Below are positions 51,499-61,069 of a stretch of 64,000 bases of DNA, in pieces. Each line of letters starts with the position of its first letter. Position 1 is the stretch's first letter. Under the pieces are notes generated by a model. It did no database searches. It was not told where the DNA came from and saw only the letters and a program-made list of their open reading frames with translations. The position numbers and the translations under genes were made by a program. Source of the DNA: Metallyticus violacea (Eukaryota; Arthropoda; Insecta; Mantodea; Metallyticidae); the NCBI GenBank assembly GCA_030762175.1, contig JAUJEO010000019.1:1308001-1372000 (forward strand), in the 5' to 3' direction.

Positions 51499-53350
51499 AA
51501 CATAACAAATTATTATTGAGGAAATCACTCAAATTTCACTAATTTAGTTCCACTTACTTGGACATGTTTCAAAGGCGATTGCCTTCATCGTCAGCATGAT
51601 CCCAATGTCCGCTTCCCCGCGTGGTATTCAGATGTTGCTCCGTAGATTTTATGAACTTTGTGATAAGGTTGCTATTGTTTGGAAGATCAAAATTAACCAA
51701 ATTTTCTTTGTTTTTATTTATGAATATATTTTCCCACACTGTCAATTCTATTGGTTTTTGAAGAGCTTTTAAGAGTTTTGGTACCTTTTGGAATTCGTGG
51801 TTTTTTTTGCCAGAAATGGTCTGCCACTGCTGATTTTTCCATGTGTTTATATTTTACATGCCTCATGTGTTCCTTAAACCGTATGGAGATATTTCTTTTT
51901 GTTTTGCCTATATATTTCATATTGCAATCTTTGCAAGCAATTTCATAAATGCCTGATTGTTTTTCTGGAGGAATTTTGTCTTTTGTGTTCGTTTTTAGGA
52001 GGTTTTTTAAACTACATTTGTTTACTGGAGCCAAAATGATGTTTGCCTGTTTAAAAATTTTTTGGAATTTTTGGTGTGCCCATGGGTGGAATGTGAATTT
52101 TTTATATATCTGATCCCCTTTGTAGCCTTTTAGTGTGGTGATATCTTTTATTCGTTTTTTCTTTTTGAATTTTTCTATTTTCTTGTTCACCAGATCTGTT
52201 GTGTAACCATTTTTTTGTGCTATCTCTATGATTTTTTGGTACTCCAATTTGTATTCTGTCTTGCTTATTGGAAGGTTTGTTAATCTGAATGTGAGGCTAT
52301 TGATTATGGCATGTTTATGTTGTATTGGGTTGAGGCTGTTGTTTTTTATGTAATTATCTGTGTTGCTATCTTTTCTGAATATGCCAAATTCCAGTATATT
52401 GCCATTTTTTATAATTTTTATGTCCAAGAAAGGAAGAATCGTGTTGTTCTCCAATTCCATTGTAAATTTAACACTGCTGTCTTGCAGGTTGAGCAGTTTT
52501 ATTGCATCCTCTTTCCAATTTTCATTTACTATTGCAAAGACATCATCAACATAACGGTACCAACATTTGTATATATATGGAAAAGCCTCAATTATTTTTA
52601 TTTCTAAAAAACTCATGTAGATATCTGCTAAGAATGGTGATAATGGGTTTCCCATTGCTAGACCCTTATTTTGTGTGTAACTGTTGCCTCCGAATGTGAA
52701 GTAGGTTTGGTTGATGCAAATTTTGGTGAGGTTCACATATTGTTCTATTGCTTCTCTAGGTAGGTTTATTGAGGTTAGCCATTTCTGTATGACCACTATC
52801 AGATTTTCTTTGGGGATGCTAGGAAACATAGAGACCACATCATACGAAACTAGTAGATCCCTATTTTCCAATTTCACATGTCTAATTTTATCTATTAGTT
52901 CTGATGAGTTCTTTATGCTTTGGCTTTTGTATTTCGGCAAGGCATTAAATTTTTTAAAAGGCAATTGGCTAAATTGTATGTGGGTGAATTTATTGTATCT
53001 ACAATAGGTCTCATTTTGTTTCCCGGTTTATGTATTTTTGGTAGGCCATAGATTCTAGGTGTTGTAGGGTTGTCTGGTATGATCTTCTTTTTTTCTTCTT
53101 CACTCAGAATTGTTACTTCTATTAATTGTTTTTTTACTGCACTGATATATTTTTGTGTAGGATCTGTTTGCATTTTTTCATAATCTTGGCTGGTTAGTAA
53201 ATTGTACATACTGTTTTCATAATCTGTCTGATTCATTATCACAATTTTGTTTCCTTTGTCAGCCCTACTGTAAATGACGCCCTTTTCTTTTAAAGACCTG
53301 AGTATCCTGTGATATGTCACTTTTTGGTTATTTTCTTTTTTTATTATTTG
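51499..53350 (-). pseudogene. PLE family B copy B1 (5'-truncated), minus strand
   Basis: This copy is almost identical to B2 and lies head to head with it. The 51714-52964 minus-strand frame covers RT (SYDVVSMFPSIPKEN, GLAMGNPLSPFLADIYMSFL and YRYVDDVFAI) and GIY-YIG (SGIYEIACKDCNMKYIGKT). The upstream part continues in another frame at 52913-53320. A 1-base deletion near 52950 separates the two frames. The 5' end is cut at a point equivalent to about 53650 in B2. It has the same 3' frameshift as B2. Confidence 0.92.
51553..51600 (-). ncRNA. Hammerhead-ribozyme-like motif of PLE B1
   Basis: Its sequence is identical to the motif at 55398-55445, described there. Confidence 0.75.
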
Positions 53351-55499
53351 CCCGAGTAAAACAAAAATGGCAGGCTATAAATAAAAAACTGGACAAACTT
53401 CAAGAGAAACAGCGAAATATTAAAACTAGGAAAGAAATTAAAAGCAACAAAATAGAAAATGTCATAAACAAGTCAAACCAAAACTTTTCGGAAAAAGAAT
53501 TGCAACTATTAAACGTAGGATTAAATTCTTGTATAGATTACTCCAGAAATACAGAAGAATATGTAGCAGATATAGAAATAGCGATTTTTAACAAACCTGA
53601 AGAAGAAAAAAGCATCATAAGATCACAATGTGCAAAAGTACTAAAGCAAATAATAAAAAAAGAAAATAACCAAAAAGTGACATATCACAGGATACTCAGG
53701 TCTTTAAAAGAAAAGGGCGTCATTTACAGTAGGGCTGACAAAGGAAACAAAATTGTGATAATGAATCAGACAGATTATGAAAACAGTATGTACAATTTAC
53801 TAACCAGCCAAGATTATGAAAAAATGCAAACAGATCCTACACAAAAATATATCAGTGCAGTAAAAAAACAATTAATAGAAGTAACAATTCTGAGTGAAGA
53901 AGAAAAAAAGAAGATCATACCAGACAACCCTACAACACCTAGAATCTATGGCCTACCAAAAATACATAAACCGGGAAACAAAATGAGACCTATTGTAGAT
54001 ACAATAAATTCACCCACATACAATTTAGCCAATTGCCTTTTAAAAAAATTTAATGCCTTGCCGAAATACAAAAGCCAAAGCATAAAGAACTCATCAGAAC
54101 TAATAGATAAAATTAGACATGTGAAATTGGAAAATAGGGATCTACTAGTTTCGTATGATGTGGTCTCTATGTTTCCTAGCATCCCCAAAGAAAATCTGAT
54201 AGTGGTCATACAGAAATGGCTAACCTCAATAAACCTACCTAGAGAAGCAATAGAACAATATGTGAACCTCACCAAAATTTGCATCAACCAAACCTACTTC
54301 ACATTCGGAGGCAACAGTTACACACAAAATAAGGGTCTAGCAATGGGAAACCCATTATCACCATTCTTAGCAGATATCTACATGAGTTTTTTAGAAATAA
54401 AAATAATTGAGGCTTTTCCATATATATACAAATGTTGGTACCGTTATGTTGATGATGTCTTTGCAATAGTAAATGAAAATTGGAAAGAGGATGCAATAAA
54501 ACTGCTCAACCTGCAAGACAGCAGTGTTAAATTTACAATGGAATTGGAGAACAACACGATTCTTCCTTTCTTGGACATAAAAATTATAAAAAATGGCAAT
54601 ATACTGGAATTTGGCATATTCAGAAAAGATAGCAACACAGATAATTACATAAAAAACAACAGCCTCAACCCAATACAACATAAACATGCCATAATCAATA
54701 GCCTCACATTCAGATTAACAAACCTTCCAATAAGCAAGACAGAATACAAATTGGAGTACCAAAAAATCATAGAGATAGCACAAAAAAATGGTTACACAAC
54801 AGATCTGGTGAACAAGAAAATAGAAAAATTCAAAAAGAAAAAACGAATAAAAGATATCACCACACTAAAAGGCTACAAAGGGGATCAGATATATAAAAAA
54901 TTCACATTCCACCCATGGGCACACCAAAAATTCCAAAAAAATTTTAAACAGGCAAACATCATTTTGGCTCCAGTAAACAAATGTAGTTTAAAAAACCTCC
55001 TAAAAACGAACACAAAAGACAAAATTCCTCCAGAAAAACAATCAGGCATTTATGAAATTGCTTGCAAAGATTGCAATATGAAATATATAGGCAAAACAAA
55101 AAGAAATATCTCCATACGGTTTAAGGAACACATGAGGCATGTAAAATATAAACACATGGAAAAATCAGCAGTGGCAGACCATTTCTGGCAAAAAAAACCA
55201 CGAATTCCAAAAGGTACCAAAACTCTTAAAAGCTCTTCAAAAACCAATAGAATTGACAGTGTGGGAAAATATATTCATAAATAAAAACAAAGAAAATTTG
55301 GTTAATTTTGATCTTCCAAACAATAGCAACCTTATCACAAAGTTCATAAAATCTACGGAGCAACATCTGAATACCACGCGGGGAAGCGGACATTGGGATC
55401 ATGCTGACGATGAAGGCAATCGCCTTTGAAACATGTCCAAGTAAGTGGAACTAAATTAGTGAAATTTGAGTGATTTCCTCAATAATAATTTGTTATGTT
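53351..55499 (+). mobile_element. PLE family B copy B2: near-complete RT plus GIY-YIG ORF
   Basis: The open frame runs 53314-55284; its first ~13 codons are B1 sequence, and the element's own protein begins near RVKQKWQAINKKL. Using frame residue numbers: NFSEKELQLLNVGLNS (N-terminal PLE motif), YGLPKIHKPGNKMRPIV near 212, SYDVVSMFPSIP near 284, LAMGNPLSPFLADIYMS near 344, the YVDD catalytic motif at 378-381, and GIY at 578-580 with YIG at 591-593 inside CKDCNMKYIGKTKR and H-rich SAVADHF. PLEs prime reverse transcription from nicked DNA. A single extra A in an 8-A run near 55190-55197 shifts the frame, giving a premature stop at 55282; the original frame would continue to the TGA at 55427-55429. 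No 5' pseudo-LTR is present. Confidence 0.93.
55398..55445 (+). ncRNA. Hammerhead-ribozyme-like motif, PLE family B (B2)
   Basis: CTGACGA (55404-55410), T, GAAGGC, loop AATC, GCCTTT, GAA, ACATGT, C (55437). Helix II pairs GAAGGC with GCCTTT (one G-U). Helix III ACATGT is self-complementary but differs from family A's ACCGGT, which supports structural conservation. An extra U precedes helix II, as in the other families. The core overlaps the end of the original ORF (HADDEGNRL, stop). Hammerheads in PLE terminal repeats are established for other animals. Confidence 0.75.
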
Positions 55500-55540
55500 A
55501 TACTATATTTCACTGTGAAAATTCCCGCAATTCAAAAACT

Positions 55541-55552
55541 ATAGATACTGTT
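55541..55552 (+). repeat. Direct repeat flanking the PLE pair, right copy
   Basis: ATAGATACTGTT is identical to 51487-51498. Confidence 0.5.
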
Positions 55553-55641
55553 GCTGTGACTGTGAATTACATGTAGTTTCTACTCAAATTAATGCAAAAT
55601 TTCTGGTTCGCAAGTGCTTTTTTAGTGTAAAATTTGTAAAA

Positions 55642-56328
55642 ATGCCACGAAAATGTGTAAATATGGTGAATAACTTTTGTTATATTTGTGGTGAAATAAC
55701 ATTTTCCTCACAGAAACGCAATCTGACGCCTTTTGTAAAGACTGCCAAGTCTCTTGTGGACCCAAAAGACGTTCTTCTTCCACCCCTGCATATCAAGCTG
55801 GGTTTGATGAAAAACTTTGTCAAAGCTATGAACCGAGAAGGACGGGCCTTTAAGTACATCAGAGAGAAATTTTCGAAATTAAGTGGTGCAAAAGTTAAGG
55901 AAGTAATTTTTGTCGGACCACAAATAAGAGAACTTGTAAAGGATCCTGCATTTGACCAAGTTTTGGAGGGGAAAGAAAAGGAAGCTTGGGAAGCCTTCAA
56001 GGGTGTTGTTCATGGATTTTTAGGCAACAAAAGAGATGACAACTACAAGCATTTGGTGACAGTGCTCCTGCAAAAATACCGTAACCTTGGATGCAACATG
56101 TCCCTTAAGATTCATTTTCTCCACTCCCACCTAGACTTTTTCCCTCCTAGTTGTGGAGCTGTTAGTGATGAACATGGGGAGAGATTCCATCAGGACATTT
56201 CTGTTATGGAACAAAGATATCAGGGTCGTTGGAATGAAGTGATGCTTGTGGATTACTGTTGGTCTTTGTATAGGGATTCTGCGGAACTCCATCACAAGAG
56301 GCAAGCTAAAAGACAACGAAGTCAATAG
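55642..56328 (+). CDS. 228-residue protein of an uncharacterised arthropod family, internally shortened, inside the TIR element (copy 1)
   Basis: The intact ORF starts MPRKCVNMVNNFCYICGEIT, a Cys-rich N-terminus that looks like the first half of a zinc ribbon, and continues PPLHIKLGLMKNFVKAMNR, IFVGPQIREL, then GCNMSLKIHFLHSHLDFFP, VSDEHGERFHQDISVMEQRY and DYCWSLYRD. I recognise these strings from a multi-copy, uncharacterised family in insect and spider genomes whose usual members are several hundred residues long. Here the N-terminal ~35 residues join directly to the C-terminal half, so an internal deletion is inferred. Position within a TIR element suggests a transposase-related origin, but no catalytic triad is assigned. 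An identical copy lies at 60241-60927. The start ATG follows AATTTGTAAAA. Confidence 0.8.
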   Translation: MPRKCVNMVNNFCYICGEITFSSQKRNLTPFVKTAKSLVDPKDVLLPPLHIKLGLMKNFVKAMNREGRAFKYIREKFSKLSGAKVKEVIFVGPQIRELVKDPAFDQVLEGKEKEAWEAFKGVVHGFLGNKRDDNYKHLVTVLLQKYRNLGCNMSLKIHFLHSHLDFFPPSCGAVSDEHGERFHQDISVMEQRYQGRWNEVMLVDYCWSLYRDSAELHHKRQAKRQRSQ

Positions 56329-56624
56329 GCCACCACATGATTCTCTTCAGACACGACTATCTGCGAAGTATTTTTCCAGCAATTTAGAACTCTTAGCATG
56401 TAATTAGCAGTTATAAAAATCAAATGCACTTTCATTGTTGATAGCATGTATGTAATTAAAATGTATCCTTTTCTCTCAATCCGTTAATATGTAATACTTC
56501 CACCTTGTGAATATCATAGAAACTAGAGCTAATAAAAATTTTTCATTGTCATATTTGTTTTTCTCAACCCAAAATTAGTAGGAATTGCCTCATGAAGTGC
56601 TCGAAACATTCAAAAATTATTTTT

Positions 56625-56637
56625 TTGTTGCCCAGTG
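56625..56637 (-). repeat. Right terminal inverted repeat of the TIR element, followed by TAA
   Basis: TTGTTGCCCAGTG is the exact reverse complement of 51254-51266. Confidence 0.8.
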
Positions 56638-56754
56638 TAATCAGTCTGGTAAAAATATGGTAAATACTTTTTTTTTTTTTTTGCAAAAAAATGCATTTGG
56701 TGCAAGAGTCCAATTTTCTATCCTTTTAGAAAAAAATATGTTTGGAACTATGCA

Positions 56755-57770
56755 TAATACTTAGCACAGATAACCTCCTCACTTGATGAAAATTTCTTTC
56801 CTCCAAGCTAATTTTTTAGTTTTGGAAAGTGAAAAAAGTCACATGGGGCCAAATCTAGGCAATAGAGTGGGTGGGGAACTATTTCAAAACCAAGTTCACA
56901 TACTTTTACCATTGCAACAACCGATGTATGACCAGGTGCATTGTCCTAGTGGATGAGCACTTTTTTGCATACCAATCTTGGTCAACTCACAATGCAAACG
57001 GTTTAATAATGTTGCATAAACAGCAAGTTACTGTTTTACACTTCCAATAGTCAATTATGATGATACCATGTGAATCCCACAAAAGATTGTCATCAAGTTT
57101 CCCACTGACTAAATGGTTTTAGTTTTTTAGTACACTTACACCTTTGCTTCCACAACAGTTACCATTTTGTCTCCAGGGTGCAGTGGTGAATCCATGTTTT
57201 GTCTACAGCCACAAAACAATGACAGAAGTCATTTGGATTATGCTGCAACTTTTCCAAACATGATTTTGAAATGCCCTTCCTTGAGCATTTTTGGCAATGG
57301 CATATGTTGCGCACTCAGCGTCGTCATTTAAGAACTTAACGCAGGATTTTATATACACATTCATGTGAAATGCCTACCATCTCGGTAGTCCCCCAAATTG
57401 TAATGAGGTGACTTCTATCATAATTTTATCGACCATTTCTTTGGAAGAGCTCTGTCTGGTATCCAAAACGTGCTGTGCTCATATAGCCATGATTAAATTC
57501 ATTTATCCAATAATAAATGGTCTTAAGTACTAGTGCAGTCTCCATAAACTTCCTTCAGCTCAGTTTTTGTATGGGCCACTTTTTTAAGTAAAAATGTTTT
57601 TCAATACACGATACTGGTCTTTTTTCTATGAAATTTGTTGCACTGATTACTTAAGATAATTGCCAACAAAAACTCTGCATTGCACCTGTTTGAAAATTTG
57701 ATCAAAACCATTACAAGAATCATGCTACCAACAGTCGTGCTGCTTAACAAAATTTCCCACCATTTTGTTC
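56755..57770 (-). pseudogene. mariner-type transposase relic in the palindrome spacer
   Basis: Minus-strand blocks: MVDKIMIEVTSLQFGGLPRW near the N-terminus, QGRAFQNHVWKS, WIHHCTLETKW around the first catalytic Asp, DNAPGHTSVVAMVKVCELGF, and LYCLDLAPCDFFHFPKLKN carrying the last catalytic Asp, then LGGKKFSSSEEVI. Stops and frameshifts disrupt it. It differs from the mariner at 46888-47960. Confidence 0.85.
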
Positions 57771-57990
57771 AAATTTACCAGACTTATCAATCCACCCTGG
57801 TATTCAAATAGAAAAAGAAGTCAAGAAGGGTTGCTTGCAAGGGTCATGCTTTGAATTTGGCTTCAAGAATGTTTTATACAATTCTTTGCATAATTTGGAT
57901 TCTAAACAGCAAACTGAAATAATTGCTTTAGCTGATGATTACATATCATGACAAAAGGTTATAAAGTGCAATATAAGCTGAAAATATGCA

Positions 57991-58478
57991 AATCATGACT
58001 TAAAGAAACTTTAAATTTGTGCAAAAAATAACAAAATTTAGACTTTTCCATGGTTTAGTGGTAGTGTTTGCAACTTAAATCCAGAGGTTCTGAGTTTGAA
58101 TCCTGGTCAGATCAAGCTGCCCCCCTTTTTTGTTTTGTTTTAATTTTTTCTTTCTGAGAAGGTGAATGGTAGATAGCTATAAGATGCCAAATACTTCGAG
58201 CTAATCTTATTTTGATTTAAAGTAAAACAATAAAAATCATGACTTAAAGAAAATTTAAATTTGTGCAAAAAATAACAAAATTTAGACTTTTCCATGGTTT
58301 AGTGGTAGTGTTTGCAACTTAAATCCAGAGGTTCTGAGTTTGAATCCTGGTCAGATCAAGCTGCCCCCCTTTATTGTTTTGTTGTAATTTTTTCTTTCTG
58401 AGAAGGTGAATGCTAGATAGCTTTAAGATGCCAAATACTTCGAGCTAATCTTATTTTGATTTAAAGTAAAACACTAAA
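57991..58478 (+). repeat. Tandem duplication (two 244-bp units), each with tRNA-like promoter boxes
   Basis: Units 57991-58234 and 58235-58478 are nearly identical. Each contains CCATGGTTTAGTGGTAGTG (A-box-like) and GAGTTTGAATCCTGGTC (B-box-like), about 40 bp apart, as in a SINE head or degraded tRNA. A following T-rich stretch (TTTTTTGTTTTG or TTTATTGTTTTG) could act as a pol III terminator. Confidence 0.85.
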
Positions 58479-58489
58479 AATCATGTTGT

Positions 58490-59795
58490 CACATTAAAAC
58501 TCTCTTTAAGTTTCACAAACACACTTATAAAAGTAATTTTGGTACATGTTTCGTGAGGTACATGCCTCACATTGTCAATGAAAACGACGACTGAGGAATC
58601 AATTTCAGCAAAGTATGTATGTTACTATGCTTGCTCTGGTGGTCTGTTAATGAACTTAAACAATATGTTGTCTGCTTCCGGTATATCAAAATTCATAAGT
58701 TTGTATTCATATTTTTTTATGTAAATTTTTTCCCATATATTAAGTTCTTTCGGATGTTGAATTGTTTTTAGTAATGTTATGTCCTTCTCTATTTCATGAT
58801 TCTCATTCCAAAAATGTGCAGCCACTGCTGATTTTTCTACTTTTTTGTGTCTAATATTTCTCCAGTGTTCCTTTAATCTTATCCCCAGATTTCTCTTTGT
58901 TTTTCCTATGTATATTTTGTCACAATCCTTGCAATTAATTCTATATATACCTGAATTTTCTTCTTTCTTCTTTTTTTGTTTAATTTTATTTAGATTTAAT
59001 AGTTTACCAACACTATATCTGTTTATTGGTGCCAGAGTAATGTTATACTTTTTGAAAATTTTTTGGAATTTATGGTTAACATAAGGGTGATATGTGAATT
59101 TTTGATAAGTATTTTCTTTAAGTGAAGACCTGAGTGTAGTGATTAGTTTAATTTCCTTTTTATTTTTAAATCTTTTTATTTTTTTATCTACCATTTGTTT
59201 GTTAAATCCATTTATTTCTGCTGTGTGTATTATATGTGCGTATTCTTCTTTACTGAGTAGTGTATTAACTAGCCTATATGTCATACTATTGAATGCTGCT
59301 TCCTTGTGGGGTCTGGGGTTGAAACCTTTTGCTTTTATGTAATTGTCAGTATGTGTGTCCTTTCTGTATATACCAAATTCTATATTTTTATTCCTTTTTA
59401 TTATCCTTAGGTCCAGAAAAGGTAAAGTATTATTAACCTCAGTTTCCATAGTGAATTTTATGGTTTTTTCTTGCAAGTTCAACAGTTTCAATGAATTTTC
59501 TATGAATCTATCTTCTACAATGGCAAACACATCATCAACATATCTGTACCATGTTTTGAATATGTATGGGAAGGCTTTCGTTATATGTGTTTCAAAGTAG
59601 CTCATGAACAGATCAGCCAAAAATGGAGACAGTGGACTACCCATCCTTAAACCTGATTTTTGTTTATAAAACTTTCCTTCAAACGTGAAGTAAGCTTGGT
59701 CTAAACATAGTTCTGTGAGTTTTACATATTCTTTTGTGTGTGTTTCTGCAATGTTGATAGATAGTAGCCATTTTTTTTTAACAAATTCAGGGTTT
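58490..59795 (-). mobile_element. PLE family C copy: C-terminal RT plus GIY-YIG, open frame
   Basis: The minus-strand frame 58625-59878 is uninterrupted. Its first ~25 codons derive from the GA-rich repeat and the palindrome arm; the PLE part begins near RENPEFVKKKWLLSINIAE. It contains [29 protein letters not shown] with an intact catalytic YVDD, FLDLRIIKRNKNIEFGIYR, and NSGIYRINCKDCDKIYIGKT with SAVAAHFWNENHE. The N-terminal half of RT is lost by 5' truncation. It is clearly different in sequence from families A and B and better preserved than A. Confidence 0.92.
58540..58582 (-). ncRNA. Degenerate hammerhead-like motif, PLE family C
   Basis: On the minus strand: TTGACAA (for CTGANGA), T, GTGAGG, loop CATGTA, CCTCAC, GAA, ACATGT, A. 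Helix II has six perfect pairs with a sequence unlike families A and B, and helix III ACATGT is self-complementary. Two core substitutions suggest it no longer cleaves. Confidence 0.6.
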
Positions 59796-59842
59796 TCTCT
59801 TTTGGAAAGAGAAGAGAAGAGAAGATAGAAGATAGAAGATAG
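59796..59842. repeat. GA-rich microsatellite between PLE C and the inverted arm
   Basis: AGAGAAG and AGATAGA units are repeated several times exactly where the palindrome arm begins. Confidence 0.85.
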
Positions 59843-60240
59843 AAAGGATAGAAAATTGGACTCTTGCACCAAATGCATTTTTTTGCAAAAAAAAAAAAAA
59901 AGTATTTACCATATTTTTACCAGACTGATTACACTGGGCAACAAAAAAATAATTTTTGAATGTTTCGAGCACTTCATGAGGCAATTCCTACTAATTTTGG
60001 GTTGAGAAAAACAAATATGACAATGAAAAATTTTTATTAGCTCTAGTTTCTATGATATTCACAAGGTGGAAGTATTACATATTAACGGATTGAGAGAAAA
60101 GGATACATTTTAATTACATACATGCTATCAACAATGAAAGTGCATTTGATTTTTATAACTGCTAATTACATGCTAAGAGTTCTAAATTGCTGGAAAAATA
60201 CTTCGCAGATAGTCGTGTCTGAAGAGAATCATGTGGTGGC

Positions 60241-60927
60241 CTATTGACTTCGTTGTCTTTTAGCTTGCCTCTTGTGATGGAGTTCCGCAGAATCCCTATA
60301 CAAAGACCAACAGTAATCCACAAGCATCACTTCATTCCAACGACCCTGATATCTTTGTTCCATAACAGAAATGTCCTGATGGAATCTCTCCCCATGTTCA
60401 TCACTAACAGCTCCACAACTAGGAGGGAAAAAGTCTAGGTGGGAGTGGAGAAAATGAATCTTAAGGGACATGTTGCATCCAAGGTTACGGTATTTTTGCA
60501 GGAGCACTGTCACCAAATGCTTGTAGTTGTCATCTCTTTTGTTGCCTAAAAATCCATGAACAACACCCTTGAAGGCTTCCCAAGCTTCCTTTTCTTTCCC
60601 CTCCAAAACTTGGTCAAATGCAGGATCCTTTACAAGTTCTCTTATTTGTGGTCCGACAAAAATTACTTCCTTAACTTTTGCACCACTTAATTTCGAAAAT
60701 TTCTCTCTGATGTACTTAAAGGCCCGTCCTTCTCGGTTCATAGCTTTGACAAAGTTTTTCATCAAACCCAGCTTGATATGCAGGGGTGGAAGAAGAACGT
60801 CTTTTGGGTCCACAAGAGACTTGGCAGTCTTTACAAAAGGCGTCAGATTGCGTTTCTGTGAGGAAAATGTTATTTCACCACAAATATAACAAAAGTTATT
60901 CACCATATTTACACATTTTCGTGGCAT
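60241..60927 (-). CDS. 228-residue uncharacterised arthropod-family protein, mirror copy
   Basis: It has the same translation as 55642-56328, on the opposite strand in the right arm of the inverted duplication. Motifs, the internal shortening and the doubts about function are as described for that copy. Confidence 0.8.
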   Translation of the reverse strand: MPRKCVNMVNNFCYICGEITFSSQKRNLTPFVKTAKSLVDPKDVLLPPLHIKLGLMKNFVKAMNREGRAFKYIREKFSKLSGAKVKEVIFVGPQIRELVKDPAFDQVLEGKEKEAWEAFKGVVHGFLGNKRDDNYKHLVTVLLQKYRNLGCNMSLKIHFLHSHLDFFPPSCGAVSDEHGERFHQDISVMEQRYQGRWNEVMLVDYCWSLYRDSAELHHKRQAKRQRSQ

Positions 60928-61069
60928 TTTTACAAATTTTACACTAAAAAAGCACTTGCGAACCAGAAATTTTGCATTAATTTGAGTAGAAACTACATGT
61001 AATTCACAGTCACAGCAACAGTATCTATAGTTTTTGAATTGCGGGAATTTTCACAGTGAAATATAGTAT

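Larger units (their letters stand above)
51254..56637 (+). mobile_element. TIR-bounded DNA element carrying a 228-codon ORF, interrupted by a PLE pair
   Basis: The ends are perfect 13-bp inverted repeats CACTGGGCAACAA (51254-51266) and TTGTTGCCCAGTG (56625-56637). They are flanked by the 3-bp direct repeat TAA (51251-51253 and 56638-56640). Subterminal ATGTTTCGGGC / ATGTTTCGAGC is also shared. CACTG ends with a 3-bp duplication are typical of CMC/EnSpm elements; a TAA duplication would also fit Harbinger. The interior has the ORF at 55642-56328 and, at 51499-55499, two head-to-head PLEs. Without the PLEs the element would be about 1.4 kb. The right half is repeated inverted at 59932 onward. 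Confidence 0.7.
52569..56726 (+). repeat. Left arm of a large inverted duplication (at least 4,158 bp)
   Basis: Every landmark has a mirror partner whose coordinates sum to 116569: ORF 53314-55284 with 61285-63255, ORF 55642-56328 with 60241-60927, and the inner edge 56726 with 59843. The ORF translations are identical. The match includes about 86 bp of flank beyond the TIR end and its TAA, so it is a segmental inversion-duplication and not two independent insertions. The outer end is unknown because the partner runs off the window. Confidence 0.93.
56727..59842. other. Spacer between the inverted arms
   Basis: This 3,116-bp unique stretch contains a mariner relic, a tandem duplication with tRNA-like motifs and a PLE family C copy. 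The part from about 57775 to 57990 has nothing recognised. Confidence 0.85.

Noticed and set aside
53314..53350. Start of the 656-residue PLE-B frame (MSLFGYFLFLLFA), which looks like a signal peptide
   Set aside because: These codons come from the reverse strand of copy B1 across the head-to-head junction. They are not part of the PLE protein.
51751..55247. Open frames antisense to the PLE-B ORFs, such as 52311-52607 and 54391-54687
   Set aside because: They are shadow frames. They appear in every PLE-B copy only because the sense ORF is conserved.
55680..56000. 106-residue frame antisense to the 228-codon ORF
   Set aside because: It is a shadow of the conserved plus-strand ORF, with no recognised domain.
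57991..58478. CRISPR-like or satellite array
   Set aside because: There are only two long units with no spacers, so it is a tandem duplication.
59796..59878. N-terminus of the 417-residue PLE-C frame (MHLVQESNFLSFLSSIFY)
   Set aside because: It is a translation of the GA-rich repeat and the palindrome arm. The PLE part begins near RENPEF.
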